Positions 46,759 through 55,942 of a stretch of DNA of 55,976 nt are shown piece by piece (position 1 is the first letter of the stretch; each line of letters begins with the position of its first letter). The notes beneath the pieces are model-generated. The model did not search any database, had not been told where the DNA came from, and worked only from the letters and a program-made list of their open reading frames with translations. The stretch spans positions 1 to 55,976 of the forward strand of contig JAJDAJ010000059.1 in NCBI GenBank assembly GCA_029261925.1, in the 5' to 3' direction. Source of the DNA: Deltaproteobacteria bacterium (GTDB lineage Bacteria; Myxococcota_A; UBA9160; SZUA-336). The translations under genes and the position numbers were made by a program.

Positions 46759-48116
46759 CACTCCACGGTCGCGGCGCCACCTCGCGCCGCGACCACGCGG
46801 CGGATGCGCGCGTGCTCGGCGCGGTCCAGCCGGAAGCGGCTGAACGCCGCCAGGCCGATCAGGAAGCAGACGCAGGGCAGCCCGCCGTTGAGCGTCAGCA
46901 TCACGCCGCGCACGAGGCCGGCCTGCTCGGTGTTCTCGACGTAGCCCGACGCGCTCAGCGCGACGCCGGCAACGCCCACCATCAGCGCACCGGCCAGCTT
47001 CTGGAAGAAGGCCCAGACGGCGAAGTAGGAGCCCTCCTTGCGCTCGCCGGTCACGTACTCGTCGTAGTCGATGACGTCGGCCTTGATGGCCTGACCCAGC
47101 GTGTTGCCGCAGCCCGCCCCGGTGCCGCAGAGGACCGACGAGACGAACTGCAGCCAGACGCGGCCCTCGTCGAGAAAGACCAGGCAGAGGTAGCCGACGG
47201 CCGTGATACCCATGGAGAGCATCCACAGGCGGTGGCGCTCGAAGCGCTCGGCCAGCCACACCCACACCGGGATCGAGACCGCGGTCGGGATCAGGTAGGC
47301 CAGCAGCACCAGGCCGAGCAGGTCCTCCCGCCCGATCACGTACTTGACCACGAACGGCGCCATGGCGGTCGTGCCCGCGACGCCGAACGACTCGATGAAG
47401 AACACGAACAGCAGCAGCCGGGCGTGCGGATTGCGCGCCACGTCGCGCAGCGCGCGCACGGGGCTACGCGCACCCCTGTGCGCCGACTGCGCGGGCTCGG
47501 GAGGCAGCAGCCGTGCGGCGACCGCCACGCTGATCGCGCTGGCCGCCGCGGCCACGACACCGAGCTGAGCGGCGGTCGCGCGCGCGGTCTCGACGTTCGC
47601 GAGCAGCGGCGCGCCGAGACCGAACGCCAGCAGCAGCCCGATGCCCGAGGCGATCTGACGGCCGCCGTAGGTGCGATTGCGCTCGTGTGGCTCGAAGGAC
47701 AGCTCCGCGCCCAGCGCCAGGTGCGGGACGTAGAAGATCGAGTACGCGGTGTAGAAGCCCAGGACCGCGATCGCGATCCAGGCGGTCAGCGCCAGGCCAT
47801 CGAGGTGCGCAGGCGGCGCCCAGAGCATCACGGGGAAGACCGCGAGGGGCAGGCTCGAGGCCAGGATCCACGAGCGGCGACGCCCCATCCGCGTGCGCGT
47901 GCGGTCGCTCAGGAAGCCCACGAGGGGATCGGAGACGGCGTCCCAGAGGCGCGAGACCAGGAAGATCAGACCGAGCGTGGCGGGCGCGACGCCGAGCACG
48001 TCGGTCCCGAAGTTCAGGTACATGACCAGCACGAGCATGTACACGAACGTGACCGGCGCGTTGGGCAGGCTGTACAGACCGATCACCCGCCACGGCAGGC
48101 GCGCAGCGGTGCTCAC
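46758..48116 (-). CDS. GPH/MelB-type MFS transporter
   Basis: A 452-aa inner-membrane protein with about 12 helices. SRLWDAVSDPLVGFLSDRTRTRMGRRR is the GPH signature, and GNTLGQAIKADVIDYDEYVTGERKEG the C-half counterpart. The family imports sugars or related molecules with cations. The GTG start (48114-48116) overlaps the stop of the other MFS gene as GTGA, so the two transporters are translationally coupled, which is unusual for two complete permeases. Confidence 0.9.
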   Translation of the reverse strand: MSTAARLPWRVIGLYSLPNAPVTFVYMLVLVMYLNFGTDVLGVAPATLGLIFLVSRLWDAVSDPLVGFLSDRTRTRMGRRRSWILASSLPLAVFPVMLWAPPAHLDGLALTAWIAIAVLGFYTAYSIFYVPHLALGAELSFEPHERNRTYGGRQIASGIGLLLAFGLGAPLLANVETARATAAQLGVVAAAASAISVAVAARLLPPEPAQSAHRGARSPVRALRDVARNPHARLLLFVFFIESFGVAGTTAMAPFVVKYVIGREDLLGLVLLAYLIPTAVSIPVWVWLAERFERHRLWMLSMGITAVGYLCLVFLDEGRVWLQFVSSVLCGTGAGCGNTLGQAIKADVIDYDEYVTGERKEGSYFAVWAFFQKLAGALMVGVAGVALSASGYVENTEQAGLVRGVMLTLNGGLPCVCFLIGLAAFSRFRLDRAEHARIRRVVAARGGAATVE

Positions 48117-49369
48117 CGGGGCACGTCCCGCCGCGGCTCGACGGGCTCGACCGCCCCGGTCGCTGCTGCGTCCTCGAGCGAGGCCGAGTCCAGATCCAGA
48201 CCGCGGGTCTCGGGGACGACCCACAGGAAGAGCAACGTGGCGGGAACGAAGCAGGCGATCGACAGCGCGCCGATGGCCCACACCAGGCCTCCCATCGCAT
48301 CGGCCAGCACCGCCAGCAGCAGGTTCGAGCCGACGCCCGAGACGGTGTCGCCGAGCCGGCCCCAGGCGGTCCAGGTGGCGCGCAGGTGGGTCGGGAAGAG
48401 CTCCGTGTCGACCAGGCGATCTCCCACGTTGAAGATGTTCAGGCCGATGCGGCTGACGATGAGCACCGCCAGCAGCGCGGGGAGCCCGGCCTCGAGGGGC
48501 ACGTGGTAGTAGGTCACGCCCCCGAACACGGTCAGCGCGGAGCCGAGCACGACGGTGGGCCGGCGGCCCCAGGTGCGGGCGAGCCGCGCGGCCAGCGGCA
48601 CGCCGAGCAGGCCGGCGACCGTGGCGGCGAACGAGAGGCCGGCGACCGTGCGCCCCGACAGGCCCAGGTTGCTGATCCCGTGGTAGGCGGTCCACGACAG
48701 CGACGCCATGACCGCGGCGCCGCGGAGCGTCGAGGCCACGATCAGCCCGCTGGCGCGGCGCGTGTAGGGGGCGTGGAACACGTCCCAGAGGCGCACCTGC
48801 GCGCGGCCCTGGTCGCGCGCCCGCTCGAAGCGCGCGGTCTCGCCGAGCCCGCGATACGCCAGCGGCAGCGCCAGCAGGGGCAGCGCGCCGATCAGCCAGC
48901 CGGTGCGCCAGTGCTCCTGGCCGAGCACCGCCATCATCAGCAGCATTCCCGCCTGCGCACCCAGGTTGCTGACCAGGCCGAACCACGCCTGCACCCGCGG
49001 CCGCTTTCCCTCCGGCGCCTCCTCGCTGAGCACGACCGGCACGATGCCGAAGAGCGAGCGCGTGAACGCACCGGTCGCGATCTGGGCCGCGGCGAACCAG
49101 ATCAGCCCCGGCGCCCACGCCGTCGCGAGGGCGGCCAGCGGCAGCAGGGCCAGCGAGAGCAGCATCAGCCAGCGCCGGCCCAGGTGGTCGGCGCGCCAGA
49201 GCAGGAAGAACGCCCCGAGCACGCCGAGCTGCACCACACCGACCAGCCGGGCGATGCCCGCATCGTCGAGGCCGAAGCTCTCGGCCACGAAGGGCCGCTG
49301 CACGCCCTCGTAGCCCATCAGCATGAACGCCCACGCGGCCAGCGCGAGCAGGGCCCAGGTCCGCCTCAC
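48113..49369 (-). CDS. MFS transporter (sugar-porter/aromatic acid type)
   Basis: A 418-aa inner-membrane protein with about 12 helices. The signature between helices 2 and 3 reads RADHLGRRW, and VVPETRGLDLDS follows the last helix, as in sugar- and aromatic-acid porters. GTG at 49369 lies 1 bp after the SnoaL-like gene stop. A substrate related to the amidohydrolase or CoA genes next door is possible but unproven. Confidence 0.86.
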   Translation of the reverse strand: MRRTWALLALAAWAFMLMGYEGVQRPFVAESFGLDDAGIARLVGVVQLGVLGAFFLLWRADHLGRRWLMLLSLALLPLAALATAWAPGLIWFAAAQIATGAFTRSLFGIVPVVLSEEAPEGKRPRVQAWFGLVSNLGAQAGMLLMMAVLGQEHWRTGWLIGALPLLALPLAYRGLGETARFERARDQGRAQVRLWDVFHAPYTRRASGLIVASTLRGAAVMASLSWTAYHGISNLGLSGRTVAGLSFAATVAGLLGVPLAARLARTWGRRPTVVLGSALTVFGGVTYYHVPLEAGLPALLAVLIVSRIGLNIFNVGDRLVDTELFPTHLRATWTAWGRLGDTVSGVGSNLLLAVLADAMGGLVWAIGALSIACFVPATLLFLWVVPETRGLDLDSASLEDAAATGAVEPVEPRRDVPR

Positions 49370-49370
49370 G

Positions 49371-49778
49371 TCACGCGAGCTCTTCGGCGGTGAAGGCCCC
49401 GGCGGCCCGCTGCGTGTCGGAGTACTCCCGCGCCAGCACGATGCGCCCGTCGCGGAAGCGGAAGGCAATGTGGAGGTAGTTGGTGAACGGCTCGTCGCGG
49501 GGCGTGCGCGTGTGCAGCACGACCTGCACCGCGGCCCAGGCCTCGTCGGCGACCACCTGCTCCACCTCGAGCTGCAGCGGGGCCGCGTACTTCCGGGAGC
49601 CCTCGCGCATGAAGGCCAGCACCGCCGGCTTGCCCTCGCGCGCGCCCCCTCCGTGGTTCGAGCCGGGCGGCGTCCACCAGACCACGTCGTCGGCGAGCAG
49701 GTCGGCGAACGAGGGATCGCCTCGGCTCACGCGGGCCAGGTACTCGCGCGCCAGCGCGGCGTTCTCCGCGGCTCCCAT
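49371..49778 (-). CDS. SnoaL-like (NTF2-fold) protein
   Basis: A 135-aa protein; ATG at 49778, 13 nt after the amidohydrolase stop. FADLLADDVVWWTPPGSNHGGG and NYLHIAFRFRDGRIVLAREYSDT are typical of limonene-hydrolase-/SnoaL-like families, where the central residues line a small-molecule pocket. The exact substrate cannot be inferred. Confidence 0.82.
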   Translation of the reverse strand: MGAAENAALAREYLARVSRGDPSFADLLADDVVWWTPPGSNHGGGAREGKPAVLAFMREGSRKYAAPLQLEVEQVVADEAWAAVQVVLHTRTPRDEPFTNYLHIAFRFRDGRIVLAREYSDTQRAAGAFTAEELA

Positions 49779-49791
49779 CCCCGATCCGCGC

Positions 49792-51231
49792 TCAGCGCTC
49801 GCCGGCCAGCAGCTCCGCCACCGCCGACTCGACGCGCGTGCCCTCGAAGAAGCGCGGGTTCGCGTCGGTGTACAGCCGCGCGACGTTGGCGAAGGTGAAG
49901 TCGCGGAACTGCGCCGGGTCGAGCCAGCCATTGTCGACGTTCTCGTGGGCCTCGTGCAGCACATCGGTCATGTCGGGCACGTCCCAGTGGCCCACGTCGG
50001 AGCTGAAGACCGCGTTGATCTGCTCGCCGAAAGGGATCAGGTCGCGGCGGAACGCGGTCGGGGTCATCGGATCGTCGGCCTCGCAGCCGAAGTAGAAGCT
50101 CGGCACGAATGCGTCGCGCAGGTCCTCGGGGCAGCGGGCTCCCATTGCCGCGAAGTCGTCGATGGCCTCGCCGGCCTGCGGCGCCAGGGGCATCGCGAAG
50201 CCGCGGTCCTGTCCGATGGCAGCGAGCATCTTGGCGCCGTGCCGCTCGACGAGCCGGGCGAAGAGCGCCTGGTCGATGCGCCGCGGGTCGTACTGGCCCA
50301 CGACCTCGATGTTGCGCTTGCCCCAGCGCGCGAGCACGTCGGCGAACAGGCCCACGGCCCAGTGCACCCCGCCCTCGAGCAGCGCGATGCGCAGCCGCGG
50401 GAAGCGCCGCGTCACGCCGCCCATGAACAGCGCCTTCGCGAGCGCCTCGCCCGCCGCGGCGAAGTGGCCAGTGTGGTTGAACATGTAGTTCGTGATCGAG
50501 CGCCGGAAGCCGATCCCCATCGCGCCCGAGTGCGCGGCCGGAGCCACGCCGAGCTCGACGCAGCGCGCCCAGAACGGGTCGTAGTCGTGCGCGCTGTCGA
50601 GCCCGTACAGATCCCACCAGACGTTGTGCGGACCGCCCGCAACGTCGGCGATCGGGCGCTCGACGAAGCTGGGGATCATCACGGCCCTGAGGCCCAGGCC
50701 CTCGACGGCGTGCTCGAGGTGCTCGATCGCCTCGGACGGCGTGTGCATCGGGATCACCGCCGCCGGCGTGAGCCGGTCCGCGTGGTCCGCGAAGATCTCG
50801 GCGCTGTAGCGGTTGAGCGCGCGGCACGCCGCGCCACGCAGGCGCTCGTCCTGCAGGTGCGGGTACGTGAGCCCGGCGCTCGGATACAGCACCGCGAAGT
50901 CGATCCCGAAGCGCGGCAGGCGCTCGTGCATCAGCGCGGGCAGCGTGGCGGTCGCGATGTCGAGCGTGTTCTCGGCCGGGAACGACCACCACGGACAGCG
51001 CACCGCGCGCTGGCGCTCGCGCTGCGCCGGGCTCAGGCGCTCGAACTGCGTCGAGCCGAATCCCGAGCTCAGGTGGCCGAAGGTCTCGACGGGATCGTCG
51101 ATCCCCTCGCTGGCCAGGTAGCGCGCCAGCACGGGCATGAGCTCGAGGAAGTGACCGTCGGCATCGATCACCGGATGTGCCAGACGGCCGCGAACGATCT
51201 CGGACGGCGTGGGCCCGGCTGCCTGGGTCAT
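49792..51231 (-). CDS. Amidohydrolase-family (PF04909) metal-dependent hydrolase/decarboxylase
   Basis: A 479-aa protein; ATG. HPVIDADGHFLE is the N-terminal beta1 metal site (normally D.H; here DADGH). Later GVHWAVGLFADVLARWG and SSDVGHWDVPDMTD carry further family signatures. Members include aminocarboxymuconate-semialdehyde decarboxylase-like enzymes. It is the first gene of a minus-strand operon of amidohydrolase, SnoaL-like, MFS and GPH transporter genes, divergent from the SDR at 51344. Confidence 0.88.
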   Translation of the reverse strand: MTQAAGPTPSEIVRGRLAHPVIDADGHFLELMPVLARYLASEGIDDPVETFGHLSSGFGSTQFERLSPAQRERQRAVRCPWWSFPAENTLDIATATLPALMHERLPRFGIDFAVLYPSAGLTYPHLQDERLRGAACRALNRYSAEIFADHADRLTPAAVIPMHTPSEAIEHLEHAVEGLGLRAVMIPSFVERPIADVAGGPHNVWWDLYGLDSAHDYDPFWARCVELGVAPAAHSGAMGIGFRRSITNYMFNHTGHFAAAGEALAKALFMGGVTRRFPRLRIALLEGGVHWAVGLFADVLARWGKRNIEVVGQYDPRRIDQALFARLVERHGAKMLAAIGQDRGFAMPLAPQAGEAIDDFAAMGARCPEDLRDAFVPSFYFGCEADDPMTPTAFRRDLIPFGEQINAVFSSDVGHWDVPDMTDVLHEAHENVDNGWLDPAQFRDFTFANVARLYTDANPRFFEGTRVESAVAELLAGER

Positions 51232-51343
51232 CGCGGCTCCTCCGCTGCGAGCGTCGGTCGACTCTGGGCGAGCGGGAGGGCCCCGTCAAGCGACGCCCGC
51301 GCGCCCGGAGCCCCGGGCGGGGTGTAGACTCGCGGCAGCCGAG

Positions 51344-52114
51344 ATGGCGGGAAGACTCGACGGGAAGATCGCGCTGGTGACCGGCGCGGCACGGGGGATC
51401 GGAGAGGCGACGGCGCGCGCGTTCGCCATCGAGGGCGCGCGCGTGGTGATCTCCGACGTGCTCGACGACGCCGGCGCGCGGCTGGCCGACGAGATCGGCG
51501 AGCGCGCGAGCTGGGTGCACCTCGACGTCCGCGAGGAGGCGGGCTGGGCCGACGCCGTGGCGCGGATCCAGAGCGAGCTGGGCGGCCTGGACATCCTGGT
51601 CAACAACGCGGGTGTCGGACTCGGCCCCGCAGCGCTCCAGGACCGCGACCTCGCGGACCACCGCCAGCTGCTCGACGTCAACCTGGAGGGCGTCTACCTG
51701 GGCATGCGCGCGGTGGTCGAGCCCATGACCGCGCGTGGCGGCGGCTCGATCGTGAACATCTCGTCGATCGACGGGATCGTCGGCGTCGCCGGCCTGACGA
51801 GCTACGTCGCGAGCAAGTTCGCGGTGCGCGGGATGACCAAGTCGGCCGCGCTGGAGATGGGCCGCCGCGGCATCCGGGTCAACTCGATCCACCCGGGCCT
51901 GATCGACACGCCCATGATGGGCGCGGCGCCCGACGAGCTCGGTGCCGAGCTGCAGGCCATGCTCGACGCGCAGCCGATCCCGCGTCTCGGACGGCCGGAG
52001 GAGGTCGCGTCGCTGGCGCTGTACCTCGCCTCCGACGAGAGCAGCTACTGCACAGGGGCGGAGTTCGTGATCGACGGCGGCCACCTCGCCGGGGCGCAGC
52101 GCTGGGAGGTCTGA
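51344..52114 (+). CDS. Short-chain dehydrogenase/reductase
   Basis: A 256-aa classical SDR. TGAARGIG is the coenzyme loop, NNAG follows, and Ser/Tyr/Lys lie in SSIDG and YVASK. ALVTGA with Asp in VISDVLDD favours NAD(H). ATG at 51344 with GAGATGGCG; the frame is open upstream but unlike SDRs. The 112-bp divergent gap (51232-51343) must hold promoters; none is clear. Resemblance to hydroxysteroid dehydrogenases is possible but not specific. Confidence 0.9.
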   Translation: MAGRLDGKIALVTGAARGIGEATARAFAIEGARVVISDVLDDAGARLADEIGERASWVHLDVREEAGWADAVARIQSELGGLDILVNNAGVGLGPAALQDRDLADHRQLLDVNLEGVYLGMRAVVEPMTARGGGSIVNISSIDGIVGVAGLTSYVASKFAVRGMTKSAALEMGRRGIRVNSIHPGLIDTPMMGAAPDELGAELQAMLDAQPIPRLGRPEEVASLALYLASDESSYCTGAEFVIDGGHLAGAQRWEV

Positions 52115-52164
52115 GCCCGACCGGGCCGTTGACCCCGGCGCCCGGCGTCGGGCACCGTGCGGCC

Positions 52165-52572
52165 ATGATCGACTACCGCAACGATGCACCCCTCGCCGTG
52201 GAGGACGCCATCGACCTGTACCGGCGCTCGACACTCGGCGAGCGCCGGCCGGTGCACCGGCCCGACGTCTTCGCCCGCATGCTCGAGCACGCCGACGTGC
52301 TGGTCACGGCCTGGGACGGGCCGCTCGCCGTCGGCATCGCGCGCACCCTCACCGACTTCGCCTACGTGGCCTACCTGGCCGATCTGGCGGTCGACGCGGA
52401 CTACCAGCGGCAGGGCATCGGGCGCCGGCTGATCGAGCTCACCCGCGAGCAGCTCGACGACACCGCGCGGCTGACCCTGCTCGCAGCTCCGGACGCGAAC
52501 GACTACTACCCGCGACTCGGCTTCGAGCACAATCCGCGCGCCTGGACGCTGCGTCCGCGGCGACCGGCCTGA
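52165..52572 (+). CDS. GNAT-family acetyltransferase
   Basis: A 135-aa protein; ATG at 52165, alternative TTG at 52129. LADLAVDADYQRQGIGRRLIELTRE is the acetyl-CoA-binding motif A, and YYPRLGFEHNPRAW is motif B. It follows the SDR by 50 bp. The acceptor is unknown. Confidence 0.88.
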   Translation: MIDYRNDAPLAVEDAIDLYRRSTLGERRPVHRPDVFARMLEHADVLVTAWDGPLAVGIARTLTDFAYVAYLADLAVDADYQRQGIGRRLIELTREQLDDTARLTLLAAPDANDYYPRLGFEHNPRAWTLRPRRPA

Positions 52573-52636
52573 GCCGGGGCCTCGCCCCGCGGCCCGCGGT
52601 GGTAGGCTGGCCGGCGAGATCGAGGAGGACCCGGGG

Positions 52637-53092
52637 ATGGCGGCAGCGGAGCAGCTCGACGACGAGGCGCTGGTCGAGCGCATGTCCCACGTGAGCGTGG
52701 ACCACGACAGCAAGGCGTTCTACCTCGGCTGGCTCGAGCGCGAGCTGCGCCTGAACCGCTGCGCGGACTGCGCGCGCTGGCACCACCCGCCGCGACCCAT
52801 GTGCCCGGCCTGCTGGTCGTGGAACGTCGAGCCCACGCCGGTCCGCGGCCGCGGCACGGTGCACCTGCGCATGCTCCTGCACCAGGGCCCGCCGGCGCCG
52901 GGCGTGGACTACACGCAGGGCCCGCACCCGGTGGTGGTGGTCGAGCTCGAGGAGCAGCCCGGCCTGCGCTACACGAGCACGATCGTCGGCTGCTCCGCTG
53001 CGGAGGTCCGGATCGGCATGCCGGTCGAGCTGACCTGGATCGAGCGCCACGGCGCGCCGTTCCCGGTGTTCCAGCCGGCCGGGCGGGGCTAG
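52637..53092 (+). CDS. DUF35/OB-fold zinc-ribbon acyl-CoA-associated protein (ChsH2-like)
   Basis: A 151-aa protein; ATG with GAGGAG upstream. The zinc ribbon is Cys42-x2-Cys45 and Cys56-x2-Cys59, followed by an OB-fold (about 65-145). It precedes the thiolase-fold protein by 8 bp. DUF35 proteins form complexes with thiolase-like or hydratase partners; in steroid degradation ChsH2 pairs with Ltp2. The pairing here is by position and domain. Confidence 0.9.
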   Translation: MAAAEQLDDEALVERMSHVSVDHDSKAFYLGWLERELRLNRCADCARWHHPPRPMCPACWSWNVEPTPVRGRGTVHLRMLLHQGPPAPGVDYTQGPHPVVVVELEEQPGLRYTSTIVGCSAAEVRIGMPVELTWIERHGAPFPVFQPAGRG

Positions 53093-53100
53093 GAGACATC

Positions 53101-54276
53101 ATGGCCCGGTACCCCATCCAGGATCAGGTGGCGATCGTCGGCATCGGCTCGACCGGATTCTCGCGCGCGACGGGGCGCTCCTCGCTCGCCCTGGCGCTCG
53201 AGGCCTCGACCGCGGCCATCCGCGACGCGGGGCTCTCGGCGCGCGACGTCGACGGCGTGGTCGCCATCGGCGAGCCGGGAGCGCCCGGTCCGCAGAAGCT
53301 CGCCTCGTCGCTCGGCATCCCCGACGTGACCCACTTCTCGAGCCCGAGCCCGGTCGCGATGTTCTCGATCATCGATGCCATGAACGCGGTGTTCTCCGGC
53401 TCGTGCGACACGGTGCTGGTCTGCGGGGCCATGATGCGGCTGCCGTGGTCCTCGCGCAGTGCCGCGGCGGACCCGTTCCGGCGCCACATGGGGATCGGCG
53501 GCGGCGGCGCGCGCCCCATGCCCGAGAGCATCGAGATGGCCGCGGCCTACGCGGCCTGGGCCAGCCGCTACGTGCACGAGTACGGCGCCACGCGCGAGCC
53601 GTTCGGGCGCATCGCCATCAACTCGCGCAGCGGCGCGCTGCGCAACCCGCTCGCGGCCATGCGCACGCCGCTTGGCATGCAGGACTACCTCGACGCCCGG
53701 ATGGTCCGCGAGCCGCTCGGCATGCTCGACATGGACGTGCCCGTGGACGGCGCCGACGCGTTCGTGCTCACCACCGCGGAGCGCGCCCGCGCCCTGCCCC
53801 AGCCCCCGGTGCTGATCCATGCCGCGACCGCAGGCCTGGTCGATGCCAACGACGAGGCCCAGGCCGAGGGCCTGCACCGCCACGGCCAGCACGTGGTGGT
53901 CGACGCCCTGCGCCGCCGCAGCGAGCTCTGGCTGGACGACGTGGACGTGTACTTCCCGTACGACGGCTTCACCATCATCACGCTCGGCTGGATCGAGAAC
54001 AGCGGCTGGTGCCCTCCGGGCGGTGCGACGAAGTTCATCGCGGACCACTGGGACGAGGCCGCCGGCCGGCTCGTGATCAACGGACGTGTCGCGGTCAACC
54101 CGCACGGAGGCTCGCTGTCCGAGGGCGCGACCCGCGGCACGGGCCACGTACGCGAGGCCGTGGTGCAGCTGCGCGGCCAGGCGGGCGAGCGCCAGGTCGA
54201 CGGTGCGCGCACGGCGCTGGTCACGCCCGGCGGCTTCTTCTTCAACGCCCAGGGCGCCATCCTGCGCACCGCCTGA
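53101..54276 (+). CDS. Thiolase-fold lipid-transfer (Ltp2-like) protein without nucleophilic Cys
   Basis: A 391-aa protein; ATG at 53101. VAIVGIGSTGFSRATGRSS is the N-terminal thiolase start. At the place of the nucleophile Cys it reads HFSSPSP (about residues 78-84). VFPYDGFTIITLGWIE and NPHGGSLSEGATRGTGHV are the C-half motifs, with GATR replacing the usual GHP. It therefore cannot be an ordinary thiolase; an aldolase with its DUF35 partner, as in Ltp2, is the best inference. The gene converges on the ligase at 54301. Confidence 0.88.
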   Translation: MARYPIQDQVAIVGIGSTGFSRATGRSSLALALEASTAAIRDAGLSARDVDGVVAIGEPGAPGPQKLASSLGIPDVTHFSSPSPVAMFSIIDAMNAVFSGSCDTVLVCGAMMRLPWSSRSAAADPFRRHMGIGGGGARPMPESIEMAAAYAAWASRYVHEYGATREPFGRIAINSRSGALRNPLAAMRTPLGMQDYLDARMVREPLGMLDMDVPVDGADAFVLTTAERARALPQPPVLIHAATAGLVDANDEAQAEGLHRHGQHVVVDALRRRSELWLDDVDVYFPYDGFTIITLGWIENSGWCPPGGATKFIADHWDEAAGRLVINGRVAVNPHGGSLSEGATRGTGHVREAVVQLRGQAGERQVDGARTALVTPGGFFFNAQGAILRTA

Positions 54277-54300
54277 GGCGACGGGCCGCGGCGACGGAGT

Positions 54301-55899
54301 CTAGGCGCCCGGCCGCTCCCGGTCCCAGGTGTCCGGGCCGATGCCCGCGTCGCGCAGCTCGTGCTTGCGAACGCGTCCGGTGGTGGCGTTGCGCGGCAGC
54401 TCGTCGACCACGTCGACGTAGCGCGGCAGCATGTAGCGCGGCATTCGCAGCTCGAGCCAGGCGATCAGCTCCGCGGGGTCGAGGCGCGAGCCCTCGCGCG
54501 CGATCAGCACCACGCGCACCTCGTCCTCTCCGAGCTCGGCGGGCGCCGCCACCGCCGCGCACTCGGCCACCTCGGGGTGCCCGGAGACCAGAGTCTCGAC
54601 CTCGAAGCTCGAGATGTTCTCGCCGCGCCGGCGGATCGCGTCGTTCATGCGATCGATCAGGTAGTACCAGCCGTCGGCGTCGCGGCGGAACGCGTCGCCG
54701 GTGTGGAACCAGCCGTTGCGCCAGGCCGCGGCCGTGGCCTCGGGCAGCCCGTGGTAGCCGCCGTTGAGCGACCAGGGCTCGGCACTGCGCACGACCAGCT
54801 CGCCGACCTGATCGGGGCCCAGCGGCTGGTCGTGCTCGTCGACGATCCGCACCTCCGACCACGGGTAGTCGCCGCGCGGCCGGCCACAGTTCGCCCACGG
54901 ACCGTGATCCCAGCCCGTGGTGAGCGCCATGCCGACCTCCGTCTGCCCGTAGCCGGTGGCCACGCGCACGTCGAAGCGCTTCTCGAAGTCGTCGATCTCG
55001 CGGATCAGCGGCCCGCAGAGGATGGCGCGCAGCGGGTTGTCGGCGTCGTCGGCCCGTGGCTCGGCGGCGTACAGCAGTGCCGTCATCGGGCCCACCAGCG
55101 CCGCGGCGCGGCAGTCGTGCGCACGCACGTCGTCCCAGAACTGCGCGCCCGAGAACTTCTCGCGGAACACCAGGGTGGCGCCGCGTACCAGCGCGGCGTT
55201 GAGCGCCGAGCGCCCGGAGTTGTGGAACAGCGGCATGGCGCAGTACAGCGCCTCGCCCGGCTCCAGGGCGTCGTCGGGTACCCACGACCAGTTCTGGTAC
55301 ACGGTCGCCCAGGGCACGCGCACGCCCTTGGCGGGACCGGTCGTGCCCGAGGTGAACAGGATCGCGGCGATGTCGCGGTACCGCGGGCCCTCGAGGTCCT
55401 CTGCCGGCGCGGCCGCGTCGAGCAGGGCCGCGCCGTCGACGCGGGAGACCCCCACGGCGCCGGGCGCCGCTCCGTCGATCACGACGATGCGCTCGAGGGC
55501 AGTCAGCGCGCCCTCGACCCCGGCCACGCGCTCCAGGAACGCCCGCGTGGTCACGAGCACCTGCGCCCCGGAGGCACGCAGGGCGTGCTCGAGCAGCGCG
55601 CCGGTCAGCGCCGTGTTCAGCGGCACCTCGACCGCGCAGAGCCAGCCCAGACCCAGCCAGACGCCCTGCGCCTCGAAGCCGTTGTCGAGCAGGGTCGCCA
55701 CGTGGGTCCCGCGTGCGCAGCCGGCCGCACCCAGGGCGGCGGCCCAGCGGCGCGCCAGGGCGTCGAGCTGGGCGTAGCTCAGGGCCTCGCCGTCGACGCG
55801 GCGAATCGCCACCCGCTGCGGATCCGCGGCGGCCCAGCGGGCGGTCGCGTGAGGGCCCAGCGCCGTCGCGGGCAGCCCCACCGTCGATCCTCGTTCCAT
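54301..55899 (-). CDS. Acyl-CoA synthetase / AMP-binding ligase
   Basis: A 532-aa protein; ATG at 55899 with GGAG 9 nt upstream. FTSGTTGPAKGVRVPW is the AMP loop, TGYGQTEVGMALTTG the adenine motif, HTGDAFRRDADGWYYLIDR the hinge, and LPRNATTGRVRKHEL the C-terminal catalytic Lys region. The Lys position appears as RVRKHEL, so the lysine may be shifted. Substrate unknown. It is convergent with the thiolase-like gene and probably activates the substrate of that pathway. Confidence 0.92.
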   Translation of the reverse strand: MERGSTVGLPATALGPHATARWAAADPQRVAIRRVDGEALSYAQLDALARRWAAALGAAGCARGTHVATLLDNGFEAQGVWLGLGWLCAVEVPLNTALTGALLEHALRASGAQVLVTTRAFLERVAGVEGALTALERIVVIDGAAPGAVGVSRVDGAALLDAAAPAEDLEGPRYRDIAAILFTSGTTGPAKGVRVPWATVYQNWSWVPDDALEPGEALYCAMPLFHNSGRSALNAALVRGATLVFREKFSGAQFWDDVRAHDCRAAALVGPMTALLYAAEPRADDADNPLRAILCGPLIREIDDFEKRFDVRVATGYGQTEVGMALTTGWDHGPWANCGRPRGDYPWSEVRIVDEHDQPLGPDQVGELVVRSAEPWSLNGGYHGLPEATAAAWRNGWFHTGDAFRRDADGWYYLIDRMNDAIRRRGENISSFEVETLVSGHPEVAECAAVAAPAELGEDEVRVVLIAREGSRLDPAELIAWLELRMPRYMLPRYVDVVDELPRNATTGRVRKHELRDAGIGPDTWDRERPGA

Positions 55900-55942
55900 G
55901 CGGGTATTCTCCGGGAATCCACCTCCGGAGTCAGGCGCACCC

